From NCBI GenBank assembly GCA_006218045.1, contig VBWB01000014.1, positions 1-64,000 on the forward strand: a stretch of DNA of 64,000 nt. The letters are read 5' to 3'. The stretch comes from Stygiobacter sp. (GTDB taxonomy: Bacteria > Pseudomonadota > Alphaproteobacteria > Rhodospirillales > Magnetospirillaceae). The position numbers and the translations under genes were made by a program. A model generated the notes under the pieces. It was not told where the DNA came from and made no database searches. It worked only from the letters and a program-made list of their open reading frames with translations. The first letter of the stretch is position 1, and each line of letters begins with the position of its first letter. This document shows positions 53,914-62,570 of the stretch, piece after piece.

Positions 53914-55059
53914 TTATGACACGCGTATGCCTTGGCGCCACACGGCACGGACCACCGGCATGTCGCCGGTATCGGCGACGCGGACCAGATCGGCGCGCTT
54001 GCCCACATCGATGCTGCCGCGATCGGCAAGGCCGGCCACATCCGCCGGGTTCTTGGCCACCAGGGCCAGGGCAGCGGGCAAATCCCAGCCCAGTTGCCCA
54101 TGATGCAGCATGAAGGCGGCGTGGATCAGGCTGGACGGCACGTAATCCGACGACAGCACGTCCAGGCACTCTTTTTGCGCCAGTTCCAGGGCCGAGACAT
54201 TGCCGGAATGCGAACCGCCACGCACCAGATTGGGGGCGCCCATCAGCACCTTCATGCCGCGCTGGTGCGATTCCTTCGCCGCTTCCACCGTGGTGGGGAA
54301 TTCGGAGAAGTGGATGCCCAGGGACGCCGCTTCCTCCACATGGTCGATGGTCGCGTCGTCATGGGTGGCCAGGATCAGGTCGCGGCCCCGGCAGGCGGTG
54401 GCGATGGCACGGCGATGCGGGTCGGAATATTGGGCACTGGCCGCCTGCTGCTTGGCGGTGAAGGCTTCCATCTGCTCGGCATTGAAGCCGTATTTGCCCA
54501 TGTAATATTCGCGGTACTTGTCCTCGTGCACGAACTGACGCTGGCCCGGGGTATGGTCCATCAGCGAGACGATGCCGACCCGCTTGTCGGTGACGAAGCC
54601 GCTGAACGAGCCGAGGATGTTCTGCGACGACACCTCGCAGCGCAAATGCAGGCGGTGTTCGGCCCGGAACCAGCCCTCATCGGCCACCTCGCCCAGGGTG
54701 TGGATCATGGCCTCCAGATTGGCCTGGCGGGCCGAGCCCTCGATCATGTCGCCCAACGACACCGCGTCGTAGACGGTGGTGATGCCGGCGGCGGCCATCT
54801 GGGCGTCGTGCGACAGGCAGGCCGAGCGGGAATGCCAGCGCACGCCGGGGCGCGGGGTGAAGTGCTTTTCCAGATTGTCGGTGTGCAGTTCGACCAGACC
54901 GGGGATGACGTAATCACCGGCGCAATCCACCGCGCCCGGGGCGGTACAGGCCCCCTTGGCCAGGGAAATGATGCGTCCGCCCATCACCTGCAACGAGCCG
55001 GAGAACACCTCGGACTCGGTGACGATGCGGGCATTGGTCAGGATCAGTTCTTCGTTCAT
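53914..55059 (-). CDS. phnM: Alpha-D-ribose 1-methylphosphonate 5-triphosphate diphosphatase
   Basis: An amidohydrolase-fold enzyme of 381 residues in the C-P lyase pathway; it releases pyrophosphate from the ribose triphosphonate made by PhnGHIL. Metal-binding motifs are visible: [20 protein letters not shown] near residue 57, [14 protein letters not shown] near 228 and [20 protein letters not shown] in the C-terminal part. The stop at 53914 ends the leftward phn operon. phnL precedes it with a 4-base overlap. Confidence 0.95.
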   Translation of the reverse strand: MNEELILTNARIVTESEVFSGSLQVMGGRIISLAKGACTAPGAVDCAGDYVIPGLVELHTDNLEKHFTPRPGVRWHSRSACLSHDAQMAAAGITTVYDAVSLGDMIEGSARQANLEAMIHTLGEVADEGWFRAEHRLHLRCEVSSQNILGSFSGFVTDKRVGIVSLMDHTPGQRQFVHEDKYREYYMGKYGFNAEQMEAFTAKQQAASAQYSDPHRRAIATACRGRDLILATHDDATIDHVEEAASLGIHFSEFPTTVEAAKESHQRGMKVLMGAPNLVRGGSHSGNVSALELAQKECLDVLSSDYVPSSLIHAAFMLHHGQLGWDLPAALALVAKNPADVAGLADRGSIDVGKRADLVRVADTGDMPVVRAVWRQGIRVS

Positions 55060-55742
55060 GCCGAAACCTCGGGCTGCATGGTGACGATACGCGAAGACAC
55101 CGCCTCGCGCACCTCGTCGTCGTGGAAAACACCGACCAGGGCGACGCCCCTGGCCTTGGCCTCTTCAATCAATTGCACCACCACGGCGCGGTTGGCGGCG
55201 TCCAGCGACGCGGTGGGCTCGTCCAGCAACAAGATGGGGTGGTCGCTGGCGAAACCCCGCGCGATGTTGACGCGTTGCTGCTCGCCGCCGGAAAAGGTCG
55301 CCGGGGCCAGATGCCACAGCCGTTCGGGAATGCGCAGCCGGGCCAGCAAATCCGCTGCCCTGGCGCGGGCCGGTTCCATCGCCGTGCCGGTGGCGCGCAA
55401 CGGCTCGGCCACCACGTCCAGGGCGCTGACGCGGGGAATGGCGCGCAGGAACTGGCTGACATAGCCCATGCTTCGCCGGCGCACGTCGATGATGGCGCGC
55501 GGCTGGGCGGTCGCCACATCGACGTAGGCCGCGCCGTGACGAACCATGATGGCCCCGGCATCGGCCTTGCAATTGCCGTACAGGCAGCGCAGCAAGGTGG
55601 ATTTGCCCGACCCCGAAGGCCCGTGCAAGGTGACGCATTCGCCCGCTTGCACCGACAATTGGGCGCCCATGAACACCGGAATGCTGATGCCGCCCTGGGT
55701 ATGCAGGACATAGGTCTTGGACAGGTCGCGGACGTGGATCAT
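55056..55742 (-). CDS. phnL: C-P lyase subunit PhnL (ABC-type ATPase)
   Basis: A protein of 228 residues with ABC ATPase motifs: Walker [17 protein letters not shown], signature [16 protein letters not shown], Walker [16 protein letters not shown], switch VFHDDEVR. It is a non-transport ATPase needed for the PhnI reaction and C-P lyase complex. Start and stop overlap phnK and phnM by 4 bases. Confidence 0.94.
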   Translation of the reverse strand: MIHVRDLSKTYVLHTQGGISIPVFMGAQLSVQAGECVTLHGPSGSGKSTLLRCLYGNCKADAGAIMVRHGAAYVDVATAQPRAIIDVRRRSMGYVSQFLRAIPRVSALDVVAEPLRATGTAMEPARARAADLLARLRIPERLWHLAPATFSGGEQQRVNIARGFASDHPILLLDEPTASLDAANRAVVVQLIEEAKARGVALVGVFHDDEVREAVSSRIVTMQPEVSA

Positions 55743-56515
55743 GGCTGCAACACCGAAGAGACGAGAAGCTGGGTATAGGGGTGGTGCGGATCGTCCAGCA
55801 CCTGATCGGTCAGGCCGTGCTCGACCACTTGGCCGTCCTTCATCACCATCAGCCGATGGGCCAGCAGGCGGGCCACCGCCAGATCATGGGTGACGACGAT
55901 GGCCGACAGCCCCAGATCGGTGACCAGACGGCGCAGCAGGTCGAGCAAGCGGGCCTGTACCGACACGTCCAGGCCGCCGGTGGGTTCATCCATGAACACC
56001 AGACGCGGATGGGTGACCAGATTGCGGGCGATCTGCAAGCGTTGCAGCATGCCGCCGGAAAACGTCGCCGGCTGATCGTCCATGCGGGTCGGGTCGATTT
56101 CCACCTTGTCCAGCCAAGTGCCGGCCTGTTCACGGATCCGGCCGTAATGGCGGGCGCCCACCGCCATCAGCCGTTCGCCCACATTGGCCCCCGCCGACAC
56201 CCCCATGCGCAGGCCGTCGCGCGGGTTCTGGTGGACGATGCCCCAGTCGGTGCGCATCAGCATGCGCTGGCGCGGCTCGGACAGACCATAGACATCGACC
56301 AGCCCCTGGTCGGTGGTGTCGTATTCCACCACACCCGCCGTCGGGCGCTGACGGGTGGACAGGCAGGACAGCAAGGTGGACTTGCCCGATCCCGATTCGC
56401 CGACGATGCCGATGACCTCGCCCGGCCACAATTCAAAGGAAACATCGCGGCAGCCGACACGGGCGCCGTACATGTGGGTCAGGCCGTTGACCCGCAGCAG
56501 GGGGTGATCGTTCAT
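55739..56515 (-). CDS. phnK: C-P lyase subunit PhnK (ABC-type ATPase)
   Basis: An ATPase of 258 residues that docks on the PhnGHIJ core. Walker [16 protein letters not shown], signature [16 protein letters not shown], Walker [16 protein letters not shown], switch VTHDLAVA. It overlaps phnJ and phnL by 4 bases each. Confidence 0.94.
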   Translation of the reverse strand: MNDHPLLRVNGLTHMYGARVGCRDVSFELWPGEVIGIVGESGSGKSTLLSCLSTRQRPTAGVVEYDTTDQGLVDVYGLSEPRQRMLMRTDWGIVHQNPRDGLRMGVSAGANVGERLMAVGARHYGRIREQAGTWLDKVEIDPTRMDDQPATFSGGMLQRLQIARNLVTHPRLVFMDEPTGGLDVSVQARLLDLLRRLVTDLGLSAIVVTHDLAVARLLAHRLMVMKDGQVVEHGLTDQVLDDPHHPYTQLLVSSVLQP

Positions 56516-57351
56516 TGTCCCTGCTCCTGTCGCCGTTCACCGCAATAATCACTGTCGGAACACACATACATGCGCCCGCCCTGATCGTCGGTGACCACCT
56601 CGTCCAGAAACGATTCGGTCGACCCACATAGGGCGCAGGCCTGGTCCCAGCGCTGCACCTCGAAGGGATGATCCTCGAAATCCAGGCTTTTGACCGAGGT
56701 ATAGGGCGGCACCGCGTAGATGCGCTTTTCCCGCCCGGCGCCGAACAATTGGAGCGCCGGCGAATTGTCCATCTTGGGATTGTCGAATTTGGGAATGGGC
56801 GAGGGCCGCATCAGGTAGCGGCCGCCCACCAGCACCGGATAATCATAGGTGGTGGCGATGTGGCCGAAGCGGGCGATGTCCTCGTAAAGCTTCACATGCA
56901 TGGCGCCGTAATCGGCCAGGGCATGCATCTTGCGGGTTTCCGTCTCGCGCGGCTCCAGCCAGCGCAGCGGTTCCGGGATCGGCACCTGATAGACCATGAT
57001 CTGGCCCTCGGACAGCGGTGTTTCCGGGATGCGGTGGCGGGTCTGGATCACCGTCGCCTCGCGGGTTTTCTCGGTGGTGGCCACACCAGCGGTACGGGCG
57101 AAGAAGCGGCGGATGGAGACGGCGTTGGTGGTGTCGTCGGCGCCCTGATCGATGACCTTCAGCCGGTCATCGGCGCCGATCACCGCCGCCGTCACCTGGA
57201 TGCCGCCGGTGCCCCAGCCATAGGGCAAGGGCATTTCACGGCTGCCGAACGGCACCTGATAGCCGGGGATGGCCACCGCCTTCAGGATGGCCCGGCGCAG
57301 CATGCGCTTGGTCTGCTCGTCCAAGTAAGCGAAGTTGTAGCCGGTGCTCAT
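56512..57351 (-). CDS. phnJ: C-P lyase subunit PhnJ (radical SAM C-P bond cleaving enzyme)
   Basis: The catalytic subunit of 279 residues that breaks the carbon-phosphorus bond by a radical SAM mechanism. The four cysteines that hold the iron-sulfur cluster are at 239, 242, 264 and 270, spaced C-x2-C-x21-C-x5-C exactly as in E. coli PhnJ. The N-terminus (STGYNFAYLDEQTKRMLRRA) and AIPGYQVPFGSREMPLPYGW are also typical. It overlaps phnI and phnK by 4 bases. Confidence 0.97.
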   Translation of the reverse strand: MSTGYNFAYLDEQTKRMLRRAILKAVAIPGYQVPFGSREMPLPYGWGTGGIQVTAAVIGADDRLKVIDQGADDTTNAVSIRRFFARTAGVATTEKTREATVIQTRHRIPETPLSEGQIMVYQVPIPEPLRWLEPRETETRKMHALADYGAMHVKLYEDIARFGHIATTYDYPVLVGGRYLMRPSPIPKFDNPKMDNSPALQLFGAGREKRIYAVPPYTSVKSLDFEDHPFEVQRWDQACALCGSTESFLDEVVTDDQGGRMYVCSDSDYCGERRQEQGQ

Positions 57352-58421
57352 TGGGCGGCCTCCGCGTTTTCGCGCCGCAAACGCCGGATCATTTCCAGTT
57401 CCGACTGGAAATCGACGTAATGGGGCAGTTTCAGATGCTGGACGAAACCCGAGGCTTCCACATTGTCCGAGTGGTAGAGGACGAATTCCTGGTCCTGGGC
57501 CGGGTTGGTCGCCTGTTCGCCCAAATCCTCCGCCCGCAGCGACCGATCAACCAGGGCCATGGCCATGGCCTTGCGCTCGCCCTGGCCGAAGGTTAGGCCG
57601 TAGCCGCGGGTGAATTGCGGCGGGATATCCTTTGACCCTTTGAACTGGTTGATCATCTGGCATTCGGTCACCGTGATGGTGCCGATATCGATGGCGAAGC
57701 CCAGTTCTTCCGGCACCAGTTCCACCGCCACCTCGCCCATGCGGATCTCGCCGGCGAAAGGATGGGTGTTGCCGTAGCCGCGCTGGCTGGAATAGGCCAG
57801 GGCCAGAAGAAAGCCTTCGTCGCCACGCGCCAGATTCTGCAAACGCAGATCACGCCCGGCAGGAAAGTTGAGGGGTTGCCGGGTCAGATCGCCGGGGAGG
57901 TCGGCGCCATTTCCCGACGGCTCGATCAGCCCTTGGTGATGCAGCACGTCGGTGACCCGGGGCGCTGGCTCCAGCCCGGCTTCGGCGCTTTCCACCGAGG
58001 CGCGCGGCGCGCCTTCGGCGGCCAAGGCGAAATCCAGCAGGCGATGGGTGTAATCATAGGTCGGCCCCAGCACCTGCCCGCCGGGCAGATCCTTGAAGGC
58101 GGCGGAAATGCGCCGCCTTATCGCCATCGCCCCGGTGTCCACCGGTTGGCTGGCGCCGAAGCGCGGCAAGGTGGTGCGATAGGCGCGCAGCAGAAAAATG
58201 GCCTCGACCGCATCGCCCTGGGCCTGCTTCAAGGCCAAAGCTGCCAATTCGCGGTCATAGACCGAGCCCTCGGTCATCACCCGATCCACCGCCAGACCCA
58301 ATTGCTGGTCGATCTGGGTAAGCGTCAGTTCGGGGATGGTTTCGTCGCCGCGCCGATCCTCGGCCAGCAGGGCATGGGCATTGTCGATGGCCTTCTCGCC
58401 ACCTTTCACCGCCACATACAT
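57348..58421 (-). CDS. phnI: C-P lyase core subunit PhnI (purine nucleosidase)
   Basis: A core complex subunit of 357 residues that, with PhnGHL, swaps adenine of ATP for the phosphonate. The start MYVAVKGGEKAIDNAHALLA, the TYDYTHRLLDFALAAEG segment and HPFAGEIRMGEVAVEL are diagnostic. A 3-base gap separates it from phnH, and its stop overlaps phnJ. Confidence 0.95.
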   Translation of the reverse strand: MYVAVKGGEKAIDNAHALLAEDRRGDETIPELTLTQIDQQLGLAVDRVMTEGSVYDRELAALALKQAQGDAVEAIFLLRAYRTTLPRFGASQPVDTGAMAIRRRISAAFKDLPGGQVLGPTYDYTHRLLDFALAAEGAPRASVESAEAGLEPAPRVTDVLHHQGLIEPSGNGADLPGDLTRQPLNFPAGRDLRLQNLARGDEGFLLALAYSSQRGYGNTHPFAGEIRMGEVAVELVPEELGFAIDIGTITVTECQMINQFKGSKDIPPQFTRGYGLTFGQGERKAMAMALVDRSLRAEDLGEQATNPAQDQEFVLYHSDNVEASGFVQHLKLPHYVDFQSELEMIRRLRRENAEAAQ

Positions 58422-58424
58422 GGC

Positions 58425-59030
58425 CTAGCCCTCCAACAGGGTCGAACGCGGCAGACCGGCCAACTGGCCGGGTGCGGCGAACAACAGATCGACACCGCGC
58501 GGGAACAGGGCATGGTTGTCCTGGACCCAGGCCTTGAACGCCGACGGCAATTGACCGGCGGCCAGAATGGCCTGATCGCGGATGCCCGGCCCTTTCAGCC
58601 GCCAAGCCTCGCCGCCATCCAGATGCGGTACCTGGACGATCACCGTGGTCGAGCGGTCGGGATACTCATCGCTGCCCAGATGAAAAGCGGACAGCGGCGG
58701 CATGGACTTGGCGTCGGTGACCAGGGCGAAGCCGGCCTGATCGGGCGCCTCCACCAGCGGACAGCCGCAATGAAAACGCACATAGTCGATCGCGGCGGGC
58801 TGGCGGGCGGCGGGGTCCAGCCACAGCGGCGTCTCGTAATCGGCCAGGGCCAGGATCAGGGCGGCGGCCACCGGATTGAGCGGCTGCGGCGCCACCGGCA
58901 ATACCGGCGCGGTAACGATGGTGCCGGGGCGCGACATGGCCTCCAGCACGGCGCGGAACATCTTTTGCGAATCGGCGACCGGATCATTGAAGCCGGGCAG
59001 CAGGCCGGTCTGGGGGGCTAGTGCGTTCAC
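58425..59030 (-). CDS. phnH: C-P lyase core subunit PhnH
   Basis: A core subunit of 201 residues. The N-terminal GFNDPVADSQKMFRAVLEAM and SRPGTI are the family hallmark, and the C-terminal KGPGIRDQAILAAG is also conserved. A GTG start at 59030 is chosen: it is 4 bases after the phnG stop, has GAGAGGA before it and gives the usual length. The frame stays open further upstream inside phnG. Confidence 0.93.
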   Translation of the reverse strand: MNALAPQTGLLPGFNDPVADSQKMFRAVLEAMSRPGTIVTAPVLPVAPQPLNPVAAALILALADYETPLWLDPAARQPAAIDYVRFHCGCPLVEAPDQAGFALVTDAKSMPPLSAFHLGSDEYPDRSTTVIVQVPHLDGGEAWRLKGPGIRDQAILAAGQLPSAFKAWVQDNHALFPRGVDLLFAAPGQLAGLPRSTLLEG

Positions 59031-59034
59031 GGGC

Positions 59035-59493
59035 TCAATCCTCTCCGCGGACCATGGTGAAGAAATCGACGCGGGTGGCGGCGGCCTTGCGCTCGGCACG
59101 GCCCCGATCGTCGGCAAGCTTGGACTGCAACGGCGCCAGCAGCTTTTCGCCGACCCTCGCCCGCCAGTCCCCGTCCTGCATCAGGGCGTCGGCGATGGCC
59201 GCCATCTCGGCATGGCGGGCCGAACGCCCGGCTACCCAGGCATGACCGACCACACCGTTTTGCAGACGGACCGAGCAGCGGGTCACGGTCATCTCGCCCA
59301 AATTGAACGGACCGCCATCGCCGCCCATGCGCCCGCGCACCATCACCAGCCCCACTTCCGGGCGGCGCAAATACTCCCAGGCGGGCAGATCGGACAGACC
59401 GGCCCAGAGTTGGACGACATGGCTTTCATCCGACTTGGCCAACACCCCCATCCATTGGCGGCGGGCGTCTGTATCTTTGGTTTGCTGCTGCAT
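59035..59493 (-). CDS. phnG: C-P lyase core subunit PhnG
   Basis: The first gene of the leftward operon, 152 residues. Characteristic segments are RRQWMGVLAKSDESHVVQLW and EVGLVMVRGRMGGDGGPFNL, with NGVVGHAWVAGRSARHAEMA. The start at 59493 (MQQQTKD) is preferred to an upstream alternative at 59520, because the latter would put the putative PhnF operator inside the coding region. PhnG pairs with PhnH and PhnI. Confidence 0.94.
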   Translation of the reverse strand: MQQQTKDTDARRQWMGVLAKSDESHVVQLWAGLSDLPAWEYLRRPEVGLVMVRGRMGGDGGPFNLGEMTVTRCSVRLQNGVVGHAWVAGRSARHAEMAAIADALMQDGDWRARVGEKLLAPLQSKLADDRGRAERKAAATRVDFFTMVRGED

Positions 59494-59508
59494 GGACAAA
59501 TCCGAAAA

Positions 59509-59520
59509 AGGTCTAGACAT
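59509..59520. promoter_or_regulatory. Candidate PhnF operator 3 (between phnG and phnF)
   Basis: AGGTCTAGACAT with palindromic core GTCTAGAC (59511-59518). It lies 15 bases before the phnG start and 68 bases before the phnF start. It could repress both, including autoregulation of phnF. Confidence 0.6.
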
Positions 59521-59588
59521 CTATATGTTCTGACGGCACAATGCCCTTATCGACCCTGACTTTTCAAGCGCAACAAGGTGAAACTTCC

Positions 59589-60326
59589 ATGACGACGTCC
59601 GACCTGTCCCGCGGTGCCGGCACCGCGCTTTGGCGGCAAATCGCCGAAACCCTGGAACGCGATATCCTTGCCGGCAAGGTGGCGCCCGGCCACAAGCTGC
59701 CGACCGAGCACGAATTGGCCGGCCAGTTCGACGTCAACCGCCATACCGTGCGCCGGGCCATCGCCGCCCTGGGGGAAAAGGGTTTGGTGCGCATCGAACA
59801 GGGCCGCGGCACCTTCGTGCAGGAAAGCGTGCTGGAATATCAGGTGCGCCGCCGCACCCGATTCTCCGAAAACATCGCCGCCAACAAGCGCGAGGCTTCG
59901 GGCCGGATCGTCCGGGTGGTGGAACTGCCGGCGGAAGGGGCGGTGGCGAAGGCGCTGGAAATCCGCAAGGGTAGCCCGGTGGTGATGATCGAACGCCTGG
60001 CCGAGGCCGATGGCCGCCCCATGTCGGTCTCCGCCCATTATTTCCCCAAGGGCCGCTTCCCCGACATCGCCGCCATCTATCAGCAATCGGGCTCGTTCAC
60101 CCAGGCCCTGGTGCATTACGGCATCGCCGACCCCACCCGCCGCACCACCCGGGTCACCGCCCGCACGGCGCGGGCCGGCGATTCGCAGCTGCTGCAACAA
60201 CCGCCCAACAAGCCGATCCTGATGAGCGAGGGCATCAACATCGATGCCAGCGGTCGACCGGTGGAATACACCGTGGCGCGCTGGGCGTCGGACCGTGTGC
60301 AACTGGTGTTCGAGCCGGGCAGCTGA
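59589..60326 (+). CDS. phnF: Phosphonate operon transcription regulator PhnF (GntR/HutC family)
   Basis: A repressor of 245 residues. The N-terminal winged helix (IAETLERDILAGKVAPGHKL; NRHTVRRAIAALGEKGLVRI) is of GntR type, and the C-terminal UTRA ligand-binding domain follows (residues about 95-240), as in HutC and PhnF. It is divergent from phnG. AAGGTGAAA precedes the ATG. It probably senses a phosphonate or intermediate and controls the flanking operons. Confidence 0.93.
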   Translation: MTTSDLSRGAGTALWRQIAETLERDILAGKVAPGHKLPTEHELAGQFDVNRHTVRRAIAALGEKGLVRIEQGRGTFVQESVLEYQVRRRTRFSENIAANKREASGRIVRVVELPAEGAVAKALEIRKGSPVVMIERLAEADGRPMSVSAHYFPKGRFPDIAAIYQQSGSFTQALVHYGIADPTRRTTRVTARTARAGDSQLLQQPPNKPILMSEGINIDASGRPVEYTVARWASDRVQLVFEPGS

Positions 60327-60346
60327 TCGCTGGACCAATACGGCAT

Positions 60347-60358
60347 AGGTCTAGTCAT
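60347..60358. promoter_or_regulatory. Candidate PhnF operator 4 (before DUF1045 gene)
   Basis: AGGTCTAGTCAT differs by one base from the site at 59509, and both are followed by an ATATG a few bases later. It lies in the 121-base gap between phnF and the DUF1045 gene. Confidence 0.55.
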
Positions 60359-60447
60359 CCGGATATGTGTCACACAACGTTCACCCCACGATCCGCACAA
60401 GGGCACGTATGAGGACGCCGCCTGCCGATGCGAAAGACCGAAGCGCC

Positions 60448-61098
60448 ATGTCCGTACGTTACGCCCTTTACTTCATCCCCGAGGACGGCACCGCCCTGGC
60501 CCGCCTGGGCGACGACTGGCTGACCGCCCTGCCCGCTGATCTGACCGATGCGGCGCGGGTATATGGCTTTCACGCCACCTTGAAGGCGCCGTTCCGCCTG
60601 GCCCCCGGCAAGACCGAGGCGCAGTTGCGCGACGAATGCGCTGCCCTGGCCCGCCAATCCGCCGCCATCGTCGAAGTGCCCCCGGTGCTCGCCCGCCTGC
60701 ACGGCTTCTACGCCCTGCGCCCCGGCCGGGCCGCGCCAGCCCTTCAGGATCTGGCGGCAACCTGCGTCCGCCGCCTTGACCCCTTTCGCGCCCCCTTGAA
60801 CGAGCGCGAATTGGCCAAGCGGCTGGCGGCGCCCCTTTCTGATCGGCAACGCAATCTGCTGGGCCAGTGGGGCTACCCCTACGTCTTCGATGAATACCGC
60901 TTCCACCTGACCCTGACCCGCCGTGTGGGCCAGGCCGAAGTGCCCACGGTCGAGGCGCTGTTGCGGCCGCTGGTGGCCGGGGCCGAGGCCGAGCCGCTCG
61001 GGATCGCCTCCATCTGCCTGATGCGCCAGAGCGATGGCGACGTCTTCACCTTGTTGCAGCGTTTCACCCTGGAGGGATCATGCGCGTCGTCAGTCTGA
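60448..61098 (+). CDS. DUF1045 phosphonate-associated 2H phosphoesterase-like protein
   Basis: A protein of 216 residues found in many phosphonate clusters. Two HxT motifs (FHATLKAPFRL near residue 34 and FHLTLTRRV near 152) are spaced as in 2H phosphoesterases, which act on cyclic phosphates. The start MSVRYALYFIPEDGTALARL is typical of the family; ATG at 60409 is an alternative. Its last 19 bases overlap the next gene. A role on 5-phosphoribosyl 1,2-cyclic phosphate in place of PhnP is an inference. Confidence 0.85.
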   Translation: MSVRYALYFIPEDGTALARLGDDWLTALPADLTDAARVYGFHATLKAPFRLAPGKTEAQLRDECAALARQSAAIVEVPPVLARLHGFYALRPGRAAPALQDLAATCVRRLDPFRAPLNERELAKRLAAPLSDRQRNLLGQWGYPYVFDEYRFHLTLTRRVGQAEVPTVEALLRPLVAGAEAEPLGIASICLMRQSDGDVFTLLQRFTLEGSCASSV

Positions 61099-61808
61099 AC
61101 ACTTGGAAGGGCGACGGCGCCTATGCCGCCCGTCTGGCCGCCATGACCGAGGCCCTGGCCGAATTGCGCCCCGACGTGGTGCTGTTGCAGGAAGTCCTCG
61201 ACGCCCCGGCCCTGGGCCTGCATACCGGCAATACCATCGCCGCCCATCTGGGCTGTCACGTGGCCAATCTGGCCTTGCGGGAAAAGCCGCGCACCATCGA
61301 AGGCCTCCGCGCCGACAGCCGGTCGGGACTGGCGGTGCTGTCGCGCTTTCCCATTCGCTCGACCTTGTCCATCCCCCTGCCCGACCATGCCGACGACGGC
61401 GAACGCGCTGCCCTGGTGGTGGAAATCGACGCCCCCGCCGGGCCGCTGACGGTGACCAACCTGCATTTGACCCATCTGCCGCAAAATGACCTGCGCCAAC
61501 GGCAACTGGCCGCCGCCCAGCAGGTGACCAAGCGTCCGGGCACCGCCCTGATCGGCGGCGATTTCAATGCGCCCATCGAAAGCTTTGCCTTGAACACCAC
61601 CGGCTGGCGCGATTGCCGCAGCGAATTGGGCGAGCCCGCGCGATCGACCCTGACCGGCCAGCCCGACGGCCCGTGCATCGACCATCTGTTGTGGGCGGGC
61701 CGTGGACGCCCGCCCAAATCCTGGCGCGTCGATCTCGACCGGCTGACCCCGGATGGCCAGCCGATGATCAGCGATCATTGCGCCGTAGTGGTCGATCTCG
61801 CCGATTAG
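61080..61808 (+). CDS. Endonuclease/exonuclease/phosphatase (EEP) family hydrolase
   Basis: A metal-dependent phosphoesterase of 242 residues. Motifs of the EEP superfamily are seen: SLNTWKG, VVLLQEV, NLHLTHLPQ, GGDFNAP, CIDHLLW and SDHCAVVV. A good ribosome site (GAGGGA) lies within the end of the DUF1045 gene, and the 19-base overlap shows the two are coupled. Such enzymes cleave phosphodiesters or sugar phosphates. Its place in a PhnF-linked unit suggests phosphonate salvage; the substrate is unknown. Confidence 0.87.
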   Translation: MRVVSLNTWKGDGAYAARLAAMTEALAELRPDVVLLQEVLDAPALGLHTGNTIAAHLGCHVANLALREKPRTIEGLRADSRSGLAVLSRFPIRSTLSIPLPDHADDGERAALVVEIDAPAGPLTVTNLHLTHLPQNDLRQRQLAAAQQVTKRPGTALIGGDFNAPIESFALNTTGWRDCRSELGEPARSTLTGQPDGPCIDHLLWAGRGRPPKSWRVDLDRLTPDGQPMISDHCAVVVDLAD

Positions 61809-61838
61809 CAAGCCGCGAGAAAACACCTATTTTTCTTT

Positions 61839-61941
61839 CGTCATTCCCGCGCAGGCGGGAATCCATGCTTCAGCACACCATATCTTGTGGATAAATCGCG
61901 ATATTGCCCCAGCATGGACCCCCGCCTGCGCGGGGGTGACG
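61839..61941. repeat. CGTCATxCCCGCGCAGGCGGGxATCCAG-type inverted repeat element, copy 2
   Basis: The ends at 61839-61868 and 61912-61941 are 30-base inverted copies. Each end is itself a hairpin around GCGCAGGC: the left stem is TTCCC/GGGAA, the right has CCCCC/GGGGG, so the differences preserve each stem. It lies between convergent genes and could act as a terminator. The left end, ATTCCCGCGCAGGCGGGAAT, has the same form as the dRS3 repeat known from Neisseria. Confidence 0.87.
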
Positions 61942-61971
61942 ACTCAGAGAGTGGCAAACTTCCGCACCCTG

Positions 61972-62556
61972 TTAGCCCTTGGGCAATCGCCCCATCAGAT
62001 AGAATTCCTCGTTGGTGCGGATCGAGCCCATGTTGACCAGCCGGTTGGACAGACCGAAAAAGGCGGAAATCGAGCCGATGTCCCAGATGTCGTCGTCGCT
62101 GAAGCCATGCGTGCGCAAGCTGGCGAAGTCGTCGTCGCTGACCTCCCAGGCGCTTTGCGACACCTTCAAGGCGTAAGCCAGCATGGCCTTTTGCCGGGAC
62201 GTGATGTCGGCCTTGCGCCAATTGGCCGCCACCTGATCGGCCAAGAGCGGGTTCTTGGCCCGGATGCGCAGGATGGCGCCATGGGCGATGACGCAATATT
62301 GGCACTGATTGGCGGCCGAGGTGGCGACCACGATCATCTCCCGCTCGGCCTTGGACAGCCCGCTTTCCCGTTCCATCAACGCGTCGTGATAGGCGAAGAA
62401 GGCGCGGAACTCGTCGGGACGATGGGCCAGGGCCAAAAAGATATTGGGGACGAAACCGGCCTTTTCCTGCACCGCCTCGATGGCGGAGCGGATATCGGCG
62501 GGCAGATCGGCCAGCCTGGGCACGGCGAAGCGGCTGATGGGTTTACTGTCGGTCAC
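61972..62556 (-). CDS. Carboxymuconolactone decarboxylase / AhpD-like peroxidase-related protein
   Basis: A helical protein of 194 residues of the AhpD-like family (peroxidase-related, uncharacterised). The redox motif CQYC occurs in ATSAANQCQYCVIAHGAILR. A GTG start is chosen because GGGGGGAAG precedes it by a normal spacing. It lies 14 bases after acuI and is probably co-transcribed with it. The function is not known; it may deal with peroxides. Confidence 0.85.
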   Translation of the reverse strand: MTDSKPISRFAVPRLADLPADIRSAIEAVQEKAGFVPNIFLALAHRPDEFRAFFAYHDALMERESGLSKAEREMIVVATSAANQCQYCVIAHGAILRIRAKNPLLADQVAANWRKADITSRQKAMLAYALKVSQSAWEVSDDDFASLRTHGFSDDDIWDIGSISAFFGLSNRLVNMGSIRTNEEFYLMGRLPKG

Positions 62557-62570
62557 GGAACTTCCCCCCT

